Source: a virus. From it: a DNA stretch of 23,380 nucleotides. Below the pieces are notes generated by a model that was given only the letters and a program-made list of their open reading frames with translations, had not been told where the DNA came from and ran no database searches. Positions within the stretch are counted from its first letter, which is position 1. The number at the start of each line of letters is the position of its first letter. The stretch covers positions 1 through 23,380 of IMG/VR virus record IMGVR_UViG_3300031250_000224; one strand, 5' to 3'. Shown in pieces: positions 14,660 to 21,446 of the stretch. The translations under genes and the position numbers were made by a program.

Positions 14660-15286
14660 ATGGCTTCCGATATCGACATCTGCAATCTGGCCCTGCTGCG
14701 CCTGGGCACCCGTTCCTCGATCTCGTCGCTGTCCGAAAACAGCACCGAGGCGATGACCTGCGCCCTGCTGTTTCCGGTGGTCCGCGACGGCCTGCTGGCC
14801 CGCCACCACTGGGGTTTCGCCAGCCGGCGCACGGCGCTGGCCGACCTCGGCCTGCCGCCCGACCCGTGGGCGTTCCGCTACGCCTATCCCACCGATTGCC
14901 TGCAGGCCCGCTCGATCCACCAGCCGGTGGCCGGCGCGCCGCTGATCCCCTTCGCGATCTCGGGCGACCAGGACGGCGCCGGCAACCCGATCCAGGTGAT
15001 CCTCACCGACCAGCCGCAGGCCGAGCTGGTCTACACCGCCCGCATCGCCTCGGCCGCCCTGTTCGACGCCACCTTCGTCGAAGCGCTGTCGTGGACGCTG
15101 GCCGCCGAACTGGGCGTCGCGCTGACCGGCGACCGCGGCATGGCGACCTACTGCATGCAGGCAGCCGGTGTCGCCGTGGCCGGCGCCAAAGCCAACGACA
15201 GCAACGAGACCCCCGATGTCGTCGACCGCACTCCGGAATGGATCGGAATTCGTGGCGCCACCATGGGCGGCGCGTCTGTCGCTTGA
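14660..15286 (+). CDS. Tail tube adaptor protein (tail tubular protein A, T7 gp11-like)
   Basis: The protein is 208 residues (T7 gp11 is about 196), with GAGGAAAA before the ATG. The N-terminal pattern is diagnostic for this family: DIDICNLALLRLGTRSSISS, then EAMTCALLFPVVRDGLLARH, HWGFASRRTALADLG, YAYPTDCLQARSI. After a beta region (VILTDQPQAELVYTARI) comes FVEALSWTLAAELGVALTGD. Family members form the ring between the portal and the nozzle, completing the tail tube. It is the last virion gene before the AT-rich cargo array, and the 58-bp element begins 9 bases after its stop. Confidence 0.85.
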   Translation: MASDIDICNLALLRLGTRSSISSLSENSTEAMTCALLFPVVRDGLLARHHWGFASRRTALADLGLPPDPWAFRYAYPTDCLQARSIHQPVAGAPLIPFAISGDQDGAGNPIQVILTDQPQAELVYTARIASAALFDATFVEALSWTLAAELGVALTGDRGMATYCMQAAGVAVAGAKANDSNETPDVVDRTPEWIGIRGATMGGASVA

Positions 15287-15294
15287 AAAAGTAC

Positions 15295-15352
15295 GTTGAC
15301 GGCATTAGCAAAACGTGGTTTGACTCGGCGTATCGCCATAGGAGCGCCCGGA
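15295..15352 (+). repeat. 58-bp recurrent element, copy 4
   Basis: It has GTTGACGGC, ACGTGG, TTTGACT and then ATCGCCATAGGAGCGCCCGG, aligned without gaps to the other copies. It starts directly after the tail gene and overlaps the hairpin at 15343. Confidence 0.6.
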
Positions 15353-15379
15353 GGGAAACTTCCGGGCGCTTCGCGTTTG
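15343..15379 (+). terminator. Hairpin family 2 after the tail adaptor gene
   Basis: A perfect 10-bp stem AGCGCCCGGA/TCCGGGCGCT with an 8-base loop is followed by TCGCGTTTGG. It separates the tail operon from the membrane-protein array. The next 98 bases hold no gene. Confidence 0.6.
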
Positions 15380-15477
15380 GCGGATGCGGTCGAGGCCGGC
15401 AGTGGGGCGTGGTTTGTGTCGCCATGCCTTGCGCCTTTCTCAGGAAATTCCTCTGTTTGTTGCCTGATGCCGGACTT

Positions 15478-15526
15478 CACGCTACCATATTGCGGTATTG
15501 CGCGGACGTCGTTAGCGGGAAAAATT
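15478..15526 (+). promoter_or_regulatory. Conserved leader of membrane-protein unit 1
   Basis: CACGCTACCATATTGCGG, then GGACGTCGTTAGCGGGAAAA to the ATG at 15527, matches 15934-15983 and 16550-16598. It contains the ribosome binding site and, in units 2 and 3, an inverted repeat around ACCATA/ATCATA. It may be a promoter-operator or an mRNA leader. Confidence 0.55.
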
Positions 15527-15886
15527 ATGAGACCACCTCTTTACTTCATTTTCGAAAAGGCAGCCGAAAAGCGGTGCCGCTATGAAACTGCGGAAAGCTA
15601 TATCATCCGTCCAAACACGTTATTTGACGATGAATTTCTGGCAGACACAGCGACAAAACGTGCGTTTGTTCATTGTGCATCCATGGTAATGTACGCATTA
15701 TTTGTTCTAAGCGGCATCGCCGCCATCTTGTTTAAACTACTTGTCAGCCCAGACAGCAATGGTTGGTATATATTCTGCGGCACTGGCGCCGCCATATCGT
15801 TAACTATAGAGCGTTATTTGTTTGTCCGCTTTCTCACCAAGAAGCTAGACGGCGCAAACAATTCCAGAAATTTACGCACACGCTGA
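15527..15886 (+). CDS. Two-TM membrane protein, paralogue 1
   Basis: The protein is 119 residues from the ATG at 15527 with GCGGGA upstream; a longer upstream frame runs through the terminator and is rejected. Residues 1-50 are hydrophilic (PPLYFIFEKAAEKRCRYETA, ESYIIRPNTLFDDEFLADTA). Two membrane segments follow: about 53-75 (ASMVMYALFVLSGIAAILFK) and about 80-100 (GWYIFCGTGAAISLTI), then a basic tail RYLFVRFLTKKLDG. Two paralogues follow in tandem. The DNA is AT-rich. The family is unknown to me. Holin, immunity or superinfection-exclusion roles are possible but unproven. The last 10 residues run into a remnant of the small partner ORF seen after paralogues 2 and 3. Confidence 0.7.
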   Translation: MRPPLYFIFEKAAEKRCRYETAESYIIRPNTLFDDEFLADTATKRAFVHCASMVMYALFVLSGIAAILFKLLVSPDSNGWYIFCGTGAAISLTIERYLFVRFLTKKLDGANNSRNLRTR

Positions 15887-15933
15887 CGTCCCCCCATTTT
15901 CGGGAAGATCTCTTGTTTGGTCCTATTATTCTG

Positions 15934-15983
15934 CGCGCCACCATAGCGCGCAATTGCTCGGGCGTCGTCAGCGAGGGAATATT
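15934..15983 (+). promoter_or_regulatory. Conserved leader of membrane-protein unit 2
   Basis: This is homologous to 15478-15526. TGCGCG and CGCGCA flank CCACCATAG (15932-15953), a 6-bp inverted repeat, followed by GGGCGTCGTCAGCGAGGGAA and the ATG at 15984. Similarity to unit 1 extends about 40 bases further upstream (GGAAGATCTCTTGTTTGG). Confidence 0.55.
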
Positions 15984-16310
15984 ATGAAACCGCCGTTGTT
16001 CATCTTTTTCGAAAAGGCTGCGGAGGCGTGCTGCCGGTACGCATCTACCGATAGCTACATCATCCGACCAGACCCCATATTCAAGACAGAATTCGTAGTA
16101 AATATAGACGCCAAAAGAGATTTCGTCACGTACGCATCGCGCGTACTGTACGGGCTGTTTGTATCAAGCGGCATTGCCGCACTTATATTTAAGTTATGCT
16201 TTTATCCTAGCGATCACTCCTGGCTGGCATTCTGCGCATTTGCATTAGTTATCATTATCGCTATGAGAAACATCCTTTTAGTCAGATATCTCAACAGGAG
16301 GATAAAATAA
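15984..16310 (+). CDS. Two-TM membrane protein, paralogue 2
   Basis: The protein is 108 residues with GAGGGA before the ATG. It is the most diverged of the three: KPPLFIFFEKAAEACCRYAS and SYIIRPDPIFKTEFVVN keep the family pattern, followed by TM1 (SRVLYGLFVSSGIAALIFKL), TM2 (WLAFCAFALVIIIAM) and a basic tail LVRYLNRRIK. The stop TAA overlaps the ATG of the small partner ORF (TAATG), and AGGAGG at 16296-16301 serves that start. The AT-rich DNA contrasts sharply with the virion genes. The function is unknown; the conserved hydrophilic N-terminal motif ESYIIRP probably forms a small cytoplasmic domain. Confidence 0.7.
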   Translation: MKPPLFIFFEKAAEACCRYASTDSYIIRPDPIFKTEFVVNIDAKRDFVTYASRVLYGLFVSSGIAALIFKLCFYPSDHSWLAFCAFALVIIIAMRNILLVRYLNRRIK

Positions 16311-16541
16311 TGGCGCCACCGATTACAACCGACGACTCGCTCAACACGCTGCTTGGTCGTCTTCGGCATGCTGAAGACAGATGACGAAAGGGAAGCCATT
16401 TCAACTGGCCTGACTGCGCTATGCCAAGACGCAATTGGTACTAGACCTGCGGCAGCGACAACGGTTGCAACACGTCAGCCGGAAATCGGAATAACCGCGG
16501 CTTTCGCCGCAGCAGCGGCTGCCAAGTCAGGCTGCAAATAA
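16310..16541 (+). CDS. Small partner ORF of unit 2, split by an apparent +1 shift
   Basis: A strong AGGAGG starts MAPPITTDDSLNTLLGRL at 16310, but this frame ends at the TGA at 16382. The +1 frame is open to 16541 and reads GMLKTDDEREAIS, TALCQDAIG and an Ala-rich end with SGCK. The same arrangement occurs in unit 3 (16924-17110). A +1 slip at CTT CGG C (16361) would join the parts; a TTG at 16353 is an alternative start but has no ribosome binding site. The family is not recognised. Confidence 0.5.
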
Positions 16542-16549
16542 TTCGTCGG

Positions 16550-16598
16550 CACGCTATCATAGTGTGCTATTGCCTGGACATCGTCAGCGAGGAATATT
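16550..16598 (+). promoter_or_regulatory. Conserved leader of membrane-protein unit 3
   Basis: CACGCTATCATAGTGTGC, GACATCGTCAGCGAGGAATA and the ATG at 16599 match the leaders of units 1 and 2. GCACGC and GTGTGC can pair (one G-U) around TATCATA. Confidence 0.55.
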
Positions 16599-16937
16599 AT
16601 GAGTCTACCACTTTACTTCTATTTCGAAAAGGCAGCCGAAAAACGCTGCCGATACGAAACTGCGGAGAGCTATATCATCCGTCCGAATACGTTTTTCAAA
16701 GATGAATTTCTCGCAGACACTGCGACGAAACGTGCATTTGTTCAATATGCGTCCACAGTAACGTACGCATTATTTATTCTAAGCGGCGTCGCAGCCATAT
16801 TATTTGAACTATTCGTCAGGCCAGACAACAATGGCTGGTATGTATTCTCGGCATCTTGTGCCGTTACGTTATTAACGCTTGATCGGTACTTGCTGGTCCG
16901 CTTCCTCACCAGGAGGTTAAACAATTCCAGCAATTGA
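16599..16937 (+). CDS. Two-TM membrane protein, paralogue 3
   Basis: The protein is 112 residues with GAGGAA before the ATG. It is very close to paralogue 1: LPLYFYFEKAAEKRCRYETA, ESYIIRPNTFFKDEFLADTA and TKRAFVQYAS are almost identical, followed by TM1 (VTYALFILSGVAAILFELFV), TM2 (GWYVFSASCAVTLLTL) and the tail DRYLLVRFLTRRLNNSSN. Paralogues 1 and 3 are therefore the most recent duplication and enclose the older paralogue 2. An AGGAGG at 16911-16916, inside the end of this gene, precedes the small partner ORF. Confidence 0.7.
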   Translation: MSLPLYFYFEKAAEKRCRYETAESYIIRPNTFFKDEFLADTATKRAFVQYASTVTYALFILSGVAAILFELFVRPDNNGWYVFSASCAVTLLTLDRYLLVRFLTRRLNNSSN

Positions 16938-17110
16938 CACTTTCGACACGCTGCTTGGCCATCTTTGGCGCGCTCAAGACCGATGACGAACGGGAGGCCA
17001 TTTCCGGTCTCATGACGGCCCTCTGTCAACACGCCGTTGGCACAGGAATCGGCACCAGCATCGGCATGCAATTGGGCGGCCAGATCCAGGAGGGCGACGA
17101 CGTCGCCTGA
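16924..17110 (+). CDS. Small partner ORF of unit 3, shifted frame, end fused to the NlpC-like 3' end
   Basis: After AGGAGG (16911-16916) the expected start is ATT (16924), not ATG; its frame reads IPAIDTFDTLLGHL and stops at 16984. The +1 frame continues GALKTDDEREAISGLMTALC, QHAVGTGIGTSIGM, then QLGGQIQEGDDVA and TGA at 17108. The last part copies the 3' end of the NlpC-like gene (TSIGMPMGG, EGD and DGDDVA there). It may be a pseudogene, or expressed by a +1 shift at CTT TGG C (16963), or from a TTG at 16955 (51 residues). Confidence 0.45.
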
Positions 17111-17132
17111 CCGTTCCGACATTTTCGAGCTT

Positions 17133-17167
17133 CGACGACGGGCGCCCTTGCGGCGCCCGTCGTCGTT
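17133..17167 (+). terminator. Hairpin family 1, copy 5
   Basis: The 14-bp stem with CTTGC loop is as at 4648 and 9382, followed by only two T. The 30 bases before it (GCCTGACCGTTCCGACATTT) are also shared with copies 2 and 4. It precedes the sulfotransferase-like gene. Confidence 0.65.
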
Positions 17168-17205
17168 CCGGCCGCCCCATTCCACCTGAAAGAGGAACTA
17201 TCACC

Positions 17206-17781
17206 ATGTCCGATGCGAATCCGTTCGTGATCTACGCCCTGCCGCGGTCGCGCACCGCCTGGCTGTCCCGGTTCCTGACCTACGGGCCATGGACCTGCGG
17301 CCACGACGTCGTCACCGACCTGCACAGCGTCGACGGCCTCCGCGCTTTCTTCGCCACCCCCGGCACGGGCAGCGCCGAGACCGGCATGGTGGTCGGCTGG
17401 CGCCTGGTCCAGGCCTACTTCCCCGACGCCCGCGTCGTGGTGGTCCGCCGTCCGGTCGACGAGGTGGCAGCCAGCCTCGCCCGCTTCGGCATCGTCATGC
17501 CCGAGGGACACCTGGAAACGCTGGACTCGCAGCTCGCCGAGGTGGCGCGTCAGCCGGCCGTATTGTCGGTTTCATTCGCCGACCTCGCCGACGAACGGGT
17601 GTGCAGGCGGATCTGGGAGCACTGCCTGGACCTGCCCTTCGACAGCGACTGGTGGCGGCGCTGGGCGCCGGTCGACGTCCAGATCGACATGCCGGCCCGG
17701 CTGGCCAAGCTGGCCGCCAACCACGCCGGAATCGAGGCGCTGAAGGCCGAGATGGCGGCACAGCTGGAGTGCCTGCCATGA
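17206..17781 (+). CDS. Sulfotransferase-like P-loop protein
   Basis: The protein is 191 residues with AGAGGAA before the ATG. The N-terminus FVIYALPRSRTAWLSRFLTY carries the PAPS 5'-phosphosulfate loop of sulfotransferases (P13-R14-S15-R16-T17-A-W), and ARVVVVRRPVDEVAASL (about residues 75-91) matches the second, 3'-phosphate-binding motif with Arg82 and Ser90. It is short for the family (usually 250-300), and the acceptor-binding half seems reduced. Similar short genes occur beside tail and injection genes of some podoviruses. Transfer of sulfate to a host or virion component is inferred; the acceptor is unknown. It is coupled by an ATGA overlap to the GNAT gene. Confidence 0.72.
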   Translation: MSDANPFVIYALPRSRTAWLSRFLTYGPWTCGHDVVTDLHSVDGLRAFFATPGTGSAETGMVVGWRLVQAYFPDARVVVVRRPVDEVAASLARFGIVMPEGHLETLDSQLAEVARQPAVLSVSFADLADERVCRRIWEHCLDLPFDSDWWRRWAPVDVQIDMPARLAKLAANHAGIEALKAEMAAQLECLP

Positions 17782-18248
17782 TCACCTACCAGGTCGAGCG
17801 CTGGGACACCGCCATGTGCCGCGACACCCGGGATTTGCTGCGCCAGCACCACGACGAGGTCGGCGAGCACGGCGACACCCTCGGCTACGACCCCGATTAC
17901 GACGCCGCCCGGCGGATGGACCAGTCGGGGGCCCTGCACATCGTGACGGCGCGCGAGGACGGCCGGATGATCGGCTACTGCGTGGTCGACATCGGCACCA
18001 GCCTCGAACACCGGGCATTGCTGTGCGCCACCCAGCGCATGTGGTTCGTCCACCGCGACCACCGGCACGGCCGGGTGGGATGGCGGTTGATGACCGAAAC
18101 GATCCGCCACCTCAAGGAACGGGGAGTGCGGCAGTTCTATCCCCATCATCGCGTCGGCTGCCTCACCGAAAGGGTCGGGGCCAAGATGATGACGCGCCTC
18201 GGCGCCACTCCGCTCGAATTGTCATACAGCCTGTGGATAGGAGATTGA
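17778..18248 (+). CDS. GNAT-family N-acetyltransferase
   Basis: The protein is 156 residues, starting inside the stop of the sulfotransferase-like gene. It shows the GNAT order: a helix-rich N-terminus, a strand with DGRMIGYCVVDIG (residues 61-73), MWFVHRDHRHGRVGWRLMTE with the acetyl-CoA loop R-H-G-R-V-G-W (about 96-102), and a C-terminal FYPHHRVGCLTERVGAKMMT region. The substrate is unknown. In phages such enzymes are found near tail and internal virion genes and may modify virion or host proteins. It is a separate protein from the gp13-like GNAT fold at 14127. Confidence 0.8.
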   Translation: MITYQVERWDTAMCRDTRDLLRQHHDEVGEHGDTLGYDPDYDAARRMDQSGALHIVTAREDGRMIGYCVVDIGTSLEHRALLCATQRMWFVHRDHRHGRVGWRLMTETIRHLKERGVRQFYPHHRVGCLTERVGAKMMTRLGATPLELSYSLWIGD

Positions 18249-18249
18249 A

Positions 18250-19059
18250 ATGAACTACTCGGGACCCATAGAAATCCGCGCCGCGCGAGAAAGCCACGAA
18301 GCGCGGCGTTATTGCAGCGTCTGCGTTTCCGTTCCGGCGGTGGTGGGGACTGAAGCCCTTGCCGATGCCGGCGCGACGGCGGCCGTCGGGGCCGGCGCGA
18401 CGGCTGCCACCGATGCCGCAATTGCTTCCGCTCCCGAAATCGTCGCGTCAGCCGCGCCGGAGGTCGCCGCATCGACAGCGCCGGAAATCGCCGCTGCCGC
18501 ATCGAGCGCGGCGCCATGGTCCAGCTTGACGTCTGTCCCCGGCAGCGTCGCCGGCGATTCGGGAGGCGGCCTCTTCCAGACGCTCACCTCGGCGCTGGGC
18601 AGCGGCCTGCAGATGTATGGCAACCAGCAGCAGGCCGACTACAGGGCGGCGCAGTCGACCTTCCAGCAGGAAATGGCGCAACGCCAAGAGGCGATCGCCG
18701 AACAGCAGGCCCAGATGGCGCGCGACAAGGCGGCGGCGGATGTGCAGAACGCCCATATCAAGACCCGCGCCGCCATCGGCTCGCTCCGCGCCCGCGCCGC
18801 CGCCAATGGCGTCGATCTCGATTCGGGCTCGCCGCTGGATCTTCAGTCGGATGCGGCCAGCCAGGGCGAGCTGAACGCCGAGACCATCCAGAACGACGGC
18901 GAACGCCAGGCTTGGAATCTCGATAACGAGGCGGGCAACAGCGCGGCGAGAGCCGCCAGTTTCGGCGCCGACGCCGAAAACGCCCGGCAGATGGGCAACC
19001 TGAATACCATCAGCAGCGCAATCAAGCTGGGTCCAACGCTTTTCAACGCGTTGGCGTGA
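18250..19059 (+). CDS. Internal virion (DNA ejection) protein, T7 gp14-like
   Basis: The protein is 269 residues; the ATG is 1 base after the GNAT stop, with AGGAG upstream. Residues about 25-90 are an Ala-rich low-complexity region. From about residue 105 it follows the pattern of podoviral core proteins: GLFQTLTSALGSGLQMYGNQ, a long Gln/Ala coiled coil (QQEMAQRQEAIAEQQAQMAR), IGSLRARAAANGVDLDSGSP, LDLQSDAASQGELNAETIQN, ERQAWNLDNEAGN. Family members are ejected with the genome and help form the channel through the envelope. No gp15- or gp16-like proteins lie in this window. The N-terminus may not be native: it carries a Cys pair (YCSVC) and unusual sequence. Confidence 0.75.
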   Translation: MNYSGPIEIRAARESHEARRYCSVCVSVPAVVGTEALADAGATAAVGAGATAATDAAIASAPEIVASAAPEVAASTAPEIAAAASSAAPWSSLTSVPGSVAGDSGGGLFQTLTSALGSGLQMYGNQQQADYRAAQSTFQQEMAQRQEAIAEQQAQMARDKAAADVQNAHIKTRAAIGSLRARAAANGVDLDSGSPLDLQSDAASQGELNAETIQNDGERQAWNLDNEAGNSAARAASFGADAENARQMGNLNTISSAIKLGPTLFNALA

Positions 19060-19082
19060 ACCACTGCAATCCGATCCCACCA

Positions 19083-19113
19083 GGGCCGCCCCATCGGGCG
19101 GCCCTTTGCTTTT
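19083..19113 (+). terminator. Terminator between internal virion protein and tail fibre
   Basis: A perfect 9-bp stem GGGCCGCCC/GGGCGGCCC with the loop CATC is followed by TTTGCTTTT. It lies 24 bases after the stop at 19059 and just before the ribosome binding site of the fibre gene. Confidence 0.85.
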
Positions 19114-19125
19114 GGAGTGAAGACG

Positions 19126-21435
19126 ATGACCATTTCCTCTTCCGCATCTGCGGTCACCTATCAAGGCAACGGGGCGACCACGTCGTTCCCCTTCGCCTTT
19201 CCGGTGGCCGACGCCACCGACCTGGTGGTGACCGTGACCGACAACACCGTGTCGCCCGCGGTGGTGACGACGTTGACGTCCGGGCAGTATTCGGCGTCCG
19301 GCATCGGCAATCCGGCTGGCGGCGCCATCACCTATCCGTTGGCCGGCGGCGCTTTGGCCAGCGGCCATGCCTTGACCATCCGCCGGGTGGTCGCCTACGT
19401 GCAGAACACCTCGATCGTCAACCAGGGCGGCTTCTACCCCGACGTGCTGGAGGGCGCGCTCGATTTCCTGACCGAGCAGGCCCAGCAGCTGGCCGAGGGG
19501 CTGTCGCGCGCCGTGCAGGTGCCGCTCGCCTCCGGCCTCGACCCCGCCGACTATCTGTCCACCATCCAGAACGCGACGAACACCGCCACAGCCGAAGCCG
19601 GAGCGGCCTCGACCAGCGCCGCCGACGCCGCCGTCTCGGCGGCCAGCGCGTCGGCCTCGGCGGCGTCGGCGACAACCTCGGCCAACAACGCCGCGGCCAA
19701 CGCCGGCAATTCCTCCGCCTCGGCCGGCTCAGCCAACACGTCGGCAACCAATGCGGCGGCATCTGCGACGTCGGCCAGTTCGTCGGCGACGACGGCGACC
19801 ACCCAGGCCGATGCGGCCGCGACCGCCGCCGCCGCCGCCGCCGCCAGCGCCGCCACCGCCACCAGCCAGGCGAGCACGGCCGCCACGTCGGCGACCAACG
19901 CGGCGACTTCGGCGAGTTCGGCCTCCACTTCGGAGGCGGCCGCAGGCACCAGCGCCGGGGCTGCCTCGACCAGCGCCGCCAATGCGGCAACCAGCGCCGC
20001 CGCCGCCGCAGCCAGCGCCACCAGCGTCAACCTGCGAACCATCAATGCCCAGTCGGGCAATTACACGGTGGTGGCCGGCGACCGCAACAAGCTGGTCGAA
20101 TACACCGGCGGCGGCGGCCATACCTTCGCCTTCACCACAGCGGCCACCCTGGGCAGCGGCTTCGAGTTCCACGTCAAGCATGCCGGCGCCGGCATCCTGA
20201 CGCTCGACCCCTTTGGTGCCGAGACCGTCGACGGCGTCGCCACCAAGACCCTGGCGCCCGGCCAGGCGGTGGTGGCGGTGTGCGACGGGGCGAACTTCCT
20301 CATCACCCAGGCGCGCGGCTATGGCGCCGGCGCCGGCGACATGCTGGCGGCCAACAACCTGAACGACGTCGCCAACGCGGCGACCTCCTGGACCAACCTC
20401 GGCGGCGGAACCGCCGGCAAGCTGACCGCCGGCACCGGCACCGGCCAGGTTCCCACCGCCGACCAGATCCCCGGCCTGGTCGGGCCGATGTTCGACACCC
20501 CCTGCCGCCAGGACGTTCTCCAGAACTTCCTGCTGGATGCGCTGAATGGTGGGTGGGCAGCCGGCGGCTTCGTCGCGTCGAACGGCGGCTACGACGCCTT
20601 CAACAGCGATAGCCTGTCGGGAGTGAGCGGAACCACCAGCCAGACCTACGACGGCGCCAACAAGCTCTACGGCAATCCATCCGGCGGCGGGGTTGTTCAA
20701 GAATCTGCCGCCGCGGGAACGACCCTAGGCGGTGCATACAGTATTGTCGCGGATCATATCGCCACTGCCAACAATAACTATACCATAACAAAGATTGGCG
20801 CTTCCTGTGCGACGTCATGCACGCTTACCGTACTGATTCTGCAACTGGTCAGCGGCACGACATATAATGTCGTATACAGTGAAAGTTTTTCGCATCCGGG
20901 AGGCAGTGCATACGCGGATAAGACACTGACGACACCTTATGTAGTTCCCGCATCTGGCACCTATCGTGTCGGGCTTTATCAGCCAGGCGGCAACGTATTA
21001 CAGGCATCATCCGCCCAGAATTCTCACTATTACTCCGGAGTTGCCAGCGGCAGCGGAGTTAACTTCTCCGGAGCCTCATACGATCCTTGCATCCGCTACA
21101 CGCAGTCGCTTGTTGCTGCGAATATGACGCTGGTCGGCGCCGCCCTCAGCCCGGCCCCGGCATCCGCACCGTCGAAGGCCCTTCTGGTGGCGCTGTGGAA
21201 GGACCTGTCCGGGTCGGCCACCCTCAATACCGACTTCACCGCCGAGATCACCGAGAACGGCGGCACCAACTGGGTCGCCGCGACGCTGGCCGACAGCGGG
21301 CTGAGCATCGCCGGCTTCAAGGTGCTGACCGCCACGGTGACGCTGTCGTCCGGCGGCACCACGGTGCAGTACCGCCTGAAAACCTTCAACAACAAGTCCC
21401 AGCAGGTCAAGGGCATCGCCCTGATGACCCAGTAG
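19126..21435 (+). CDS. Tail fibre protein (T7 gp17-type N-terminus)
   Basis: The protein is 769 residues from the ATG at 19126 (GGAG 8 bases upstream); a GTG at 19117 is in frame but overlaps that ribosome binding site. Residues 1-135 match the virion-attachment domain of T7-like fibres (VTYQGNGATTSFPFAFPV, LASGHALTIRRVVAYVQNTS, DVLEGALDFLTEQAQQL). Residues about 145-305 are an Ala/Ser/Thr repeat that should form a trimeric coiled coil. A beta region follows (SGNYTVVAGDRNKLVEYTGG). The C-terminal third includes an AT-richer block (about residues 520-665), likely a receptor-binding beta domain gained by exchange, and ends in LSSGGTTVQYRLKTFNNKSQ. It recognises the host surface. Confidence 0.85.
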   Translation: MTISSSASAVTYQGNGATTSFPFAFPVADATDLVVTVTDNTVSPAVVTTLTSGQYSASGIGNPAGGAITYPLAGGALASGHALTIRRVVAYVQNTSIVNQGGFYPDVLEGALDFLTEQAQQLAEGLSRAVQVPLASGLDPADYLSTIQNATNTATAEAGAASTSAADAAVSAASASASAASATTSANNAAANAGNSSASAGSANTSATNAAASATSASSSATTATTQADAAATAAAAAAASAATATSQASTAATSATNAATSASSASTSEAAAGTSAGAASTSAANAATSAAAAAASATSVNLRTINAQSGNYTVVAGDRNKLVEYTGGGGHTFAFTTAATLGSGFEFHVKHAGAGILTLDPFGAETVDGVATKTLAPGQAVVAVCDGANFLITQARGYGAGAGDMLAANNLNDVANAATSWTNLGGGTAGKLTAGTGTGQVPTADQIPGLVGPMFDTPCRQDVLQNFLLDALNGGWAAGGFVASNGGYDAFNSDSLSGVSGTTSQTYDGANKLYGNPSGGGVVQESAAAGTTLGGAYSIVADHIATANNNYTITKIGASCATSCTLTVLILQLVSGTTYNVVYSESFSHPGGSAYADKTLTTPYVVPASGTYRVGLYQPGGNVLQASSAQNSHYYSGVASGSGVNFSGASYDPCIRYTQSLVAANMTLVGAALSPAPASAPSKALLVALWKDLSGSATLNTDFTAEITENGGTNWVAATLADSGLSIAGFKVLTATVTLSSGGTTVQYRLKTFNNKSQQVKGIALMTQ

Positions 21436-21446
21436 GAGGTTCACCC

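Noticed and set aside
15296-15526. N-terminal extension of membrane protein paralogue 1
   Set aside because: It would translate through a terminator hairpin and lacks a counterpart in paralogues 2 and 3.
19590-20030. Apparent repeat array in the fibre gene
   Set aside because: This is codon-level repetition of an Ala/Ser/Thr coiled-coil region, with no regular spacers; not CRISPR.
19126-21435. Diversity-generating retroelement variable region, as in BPP-1
   Set aside because: No reverse transcriptase, template repeat or C-type-lectin-like end is visible; the C-terminus of the fibre does not look like a variable repeat.
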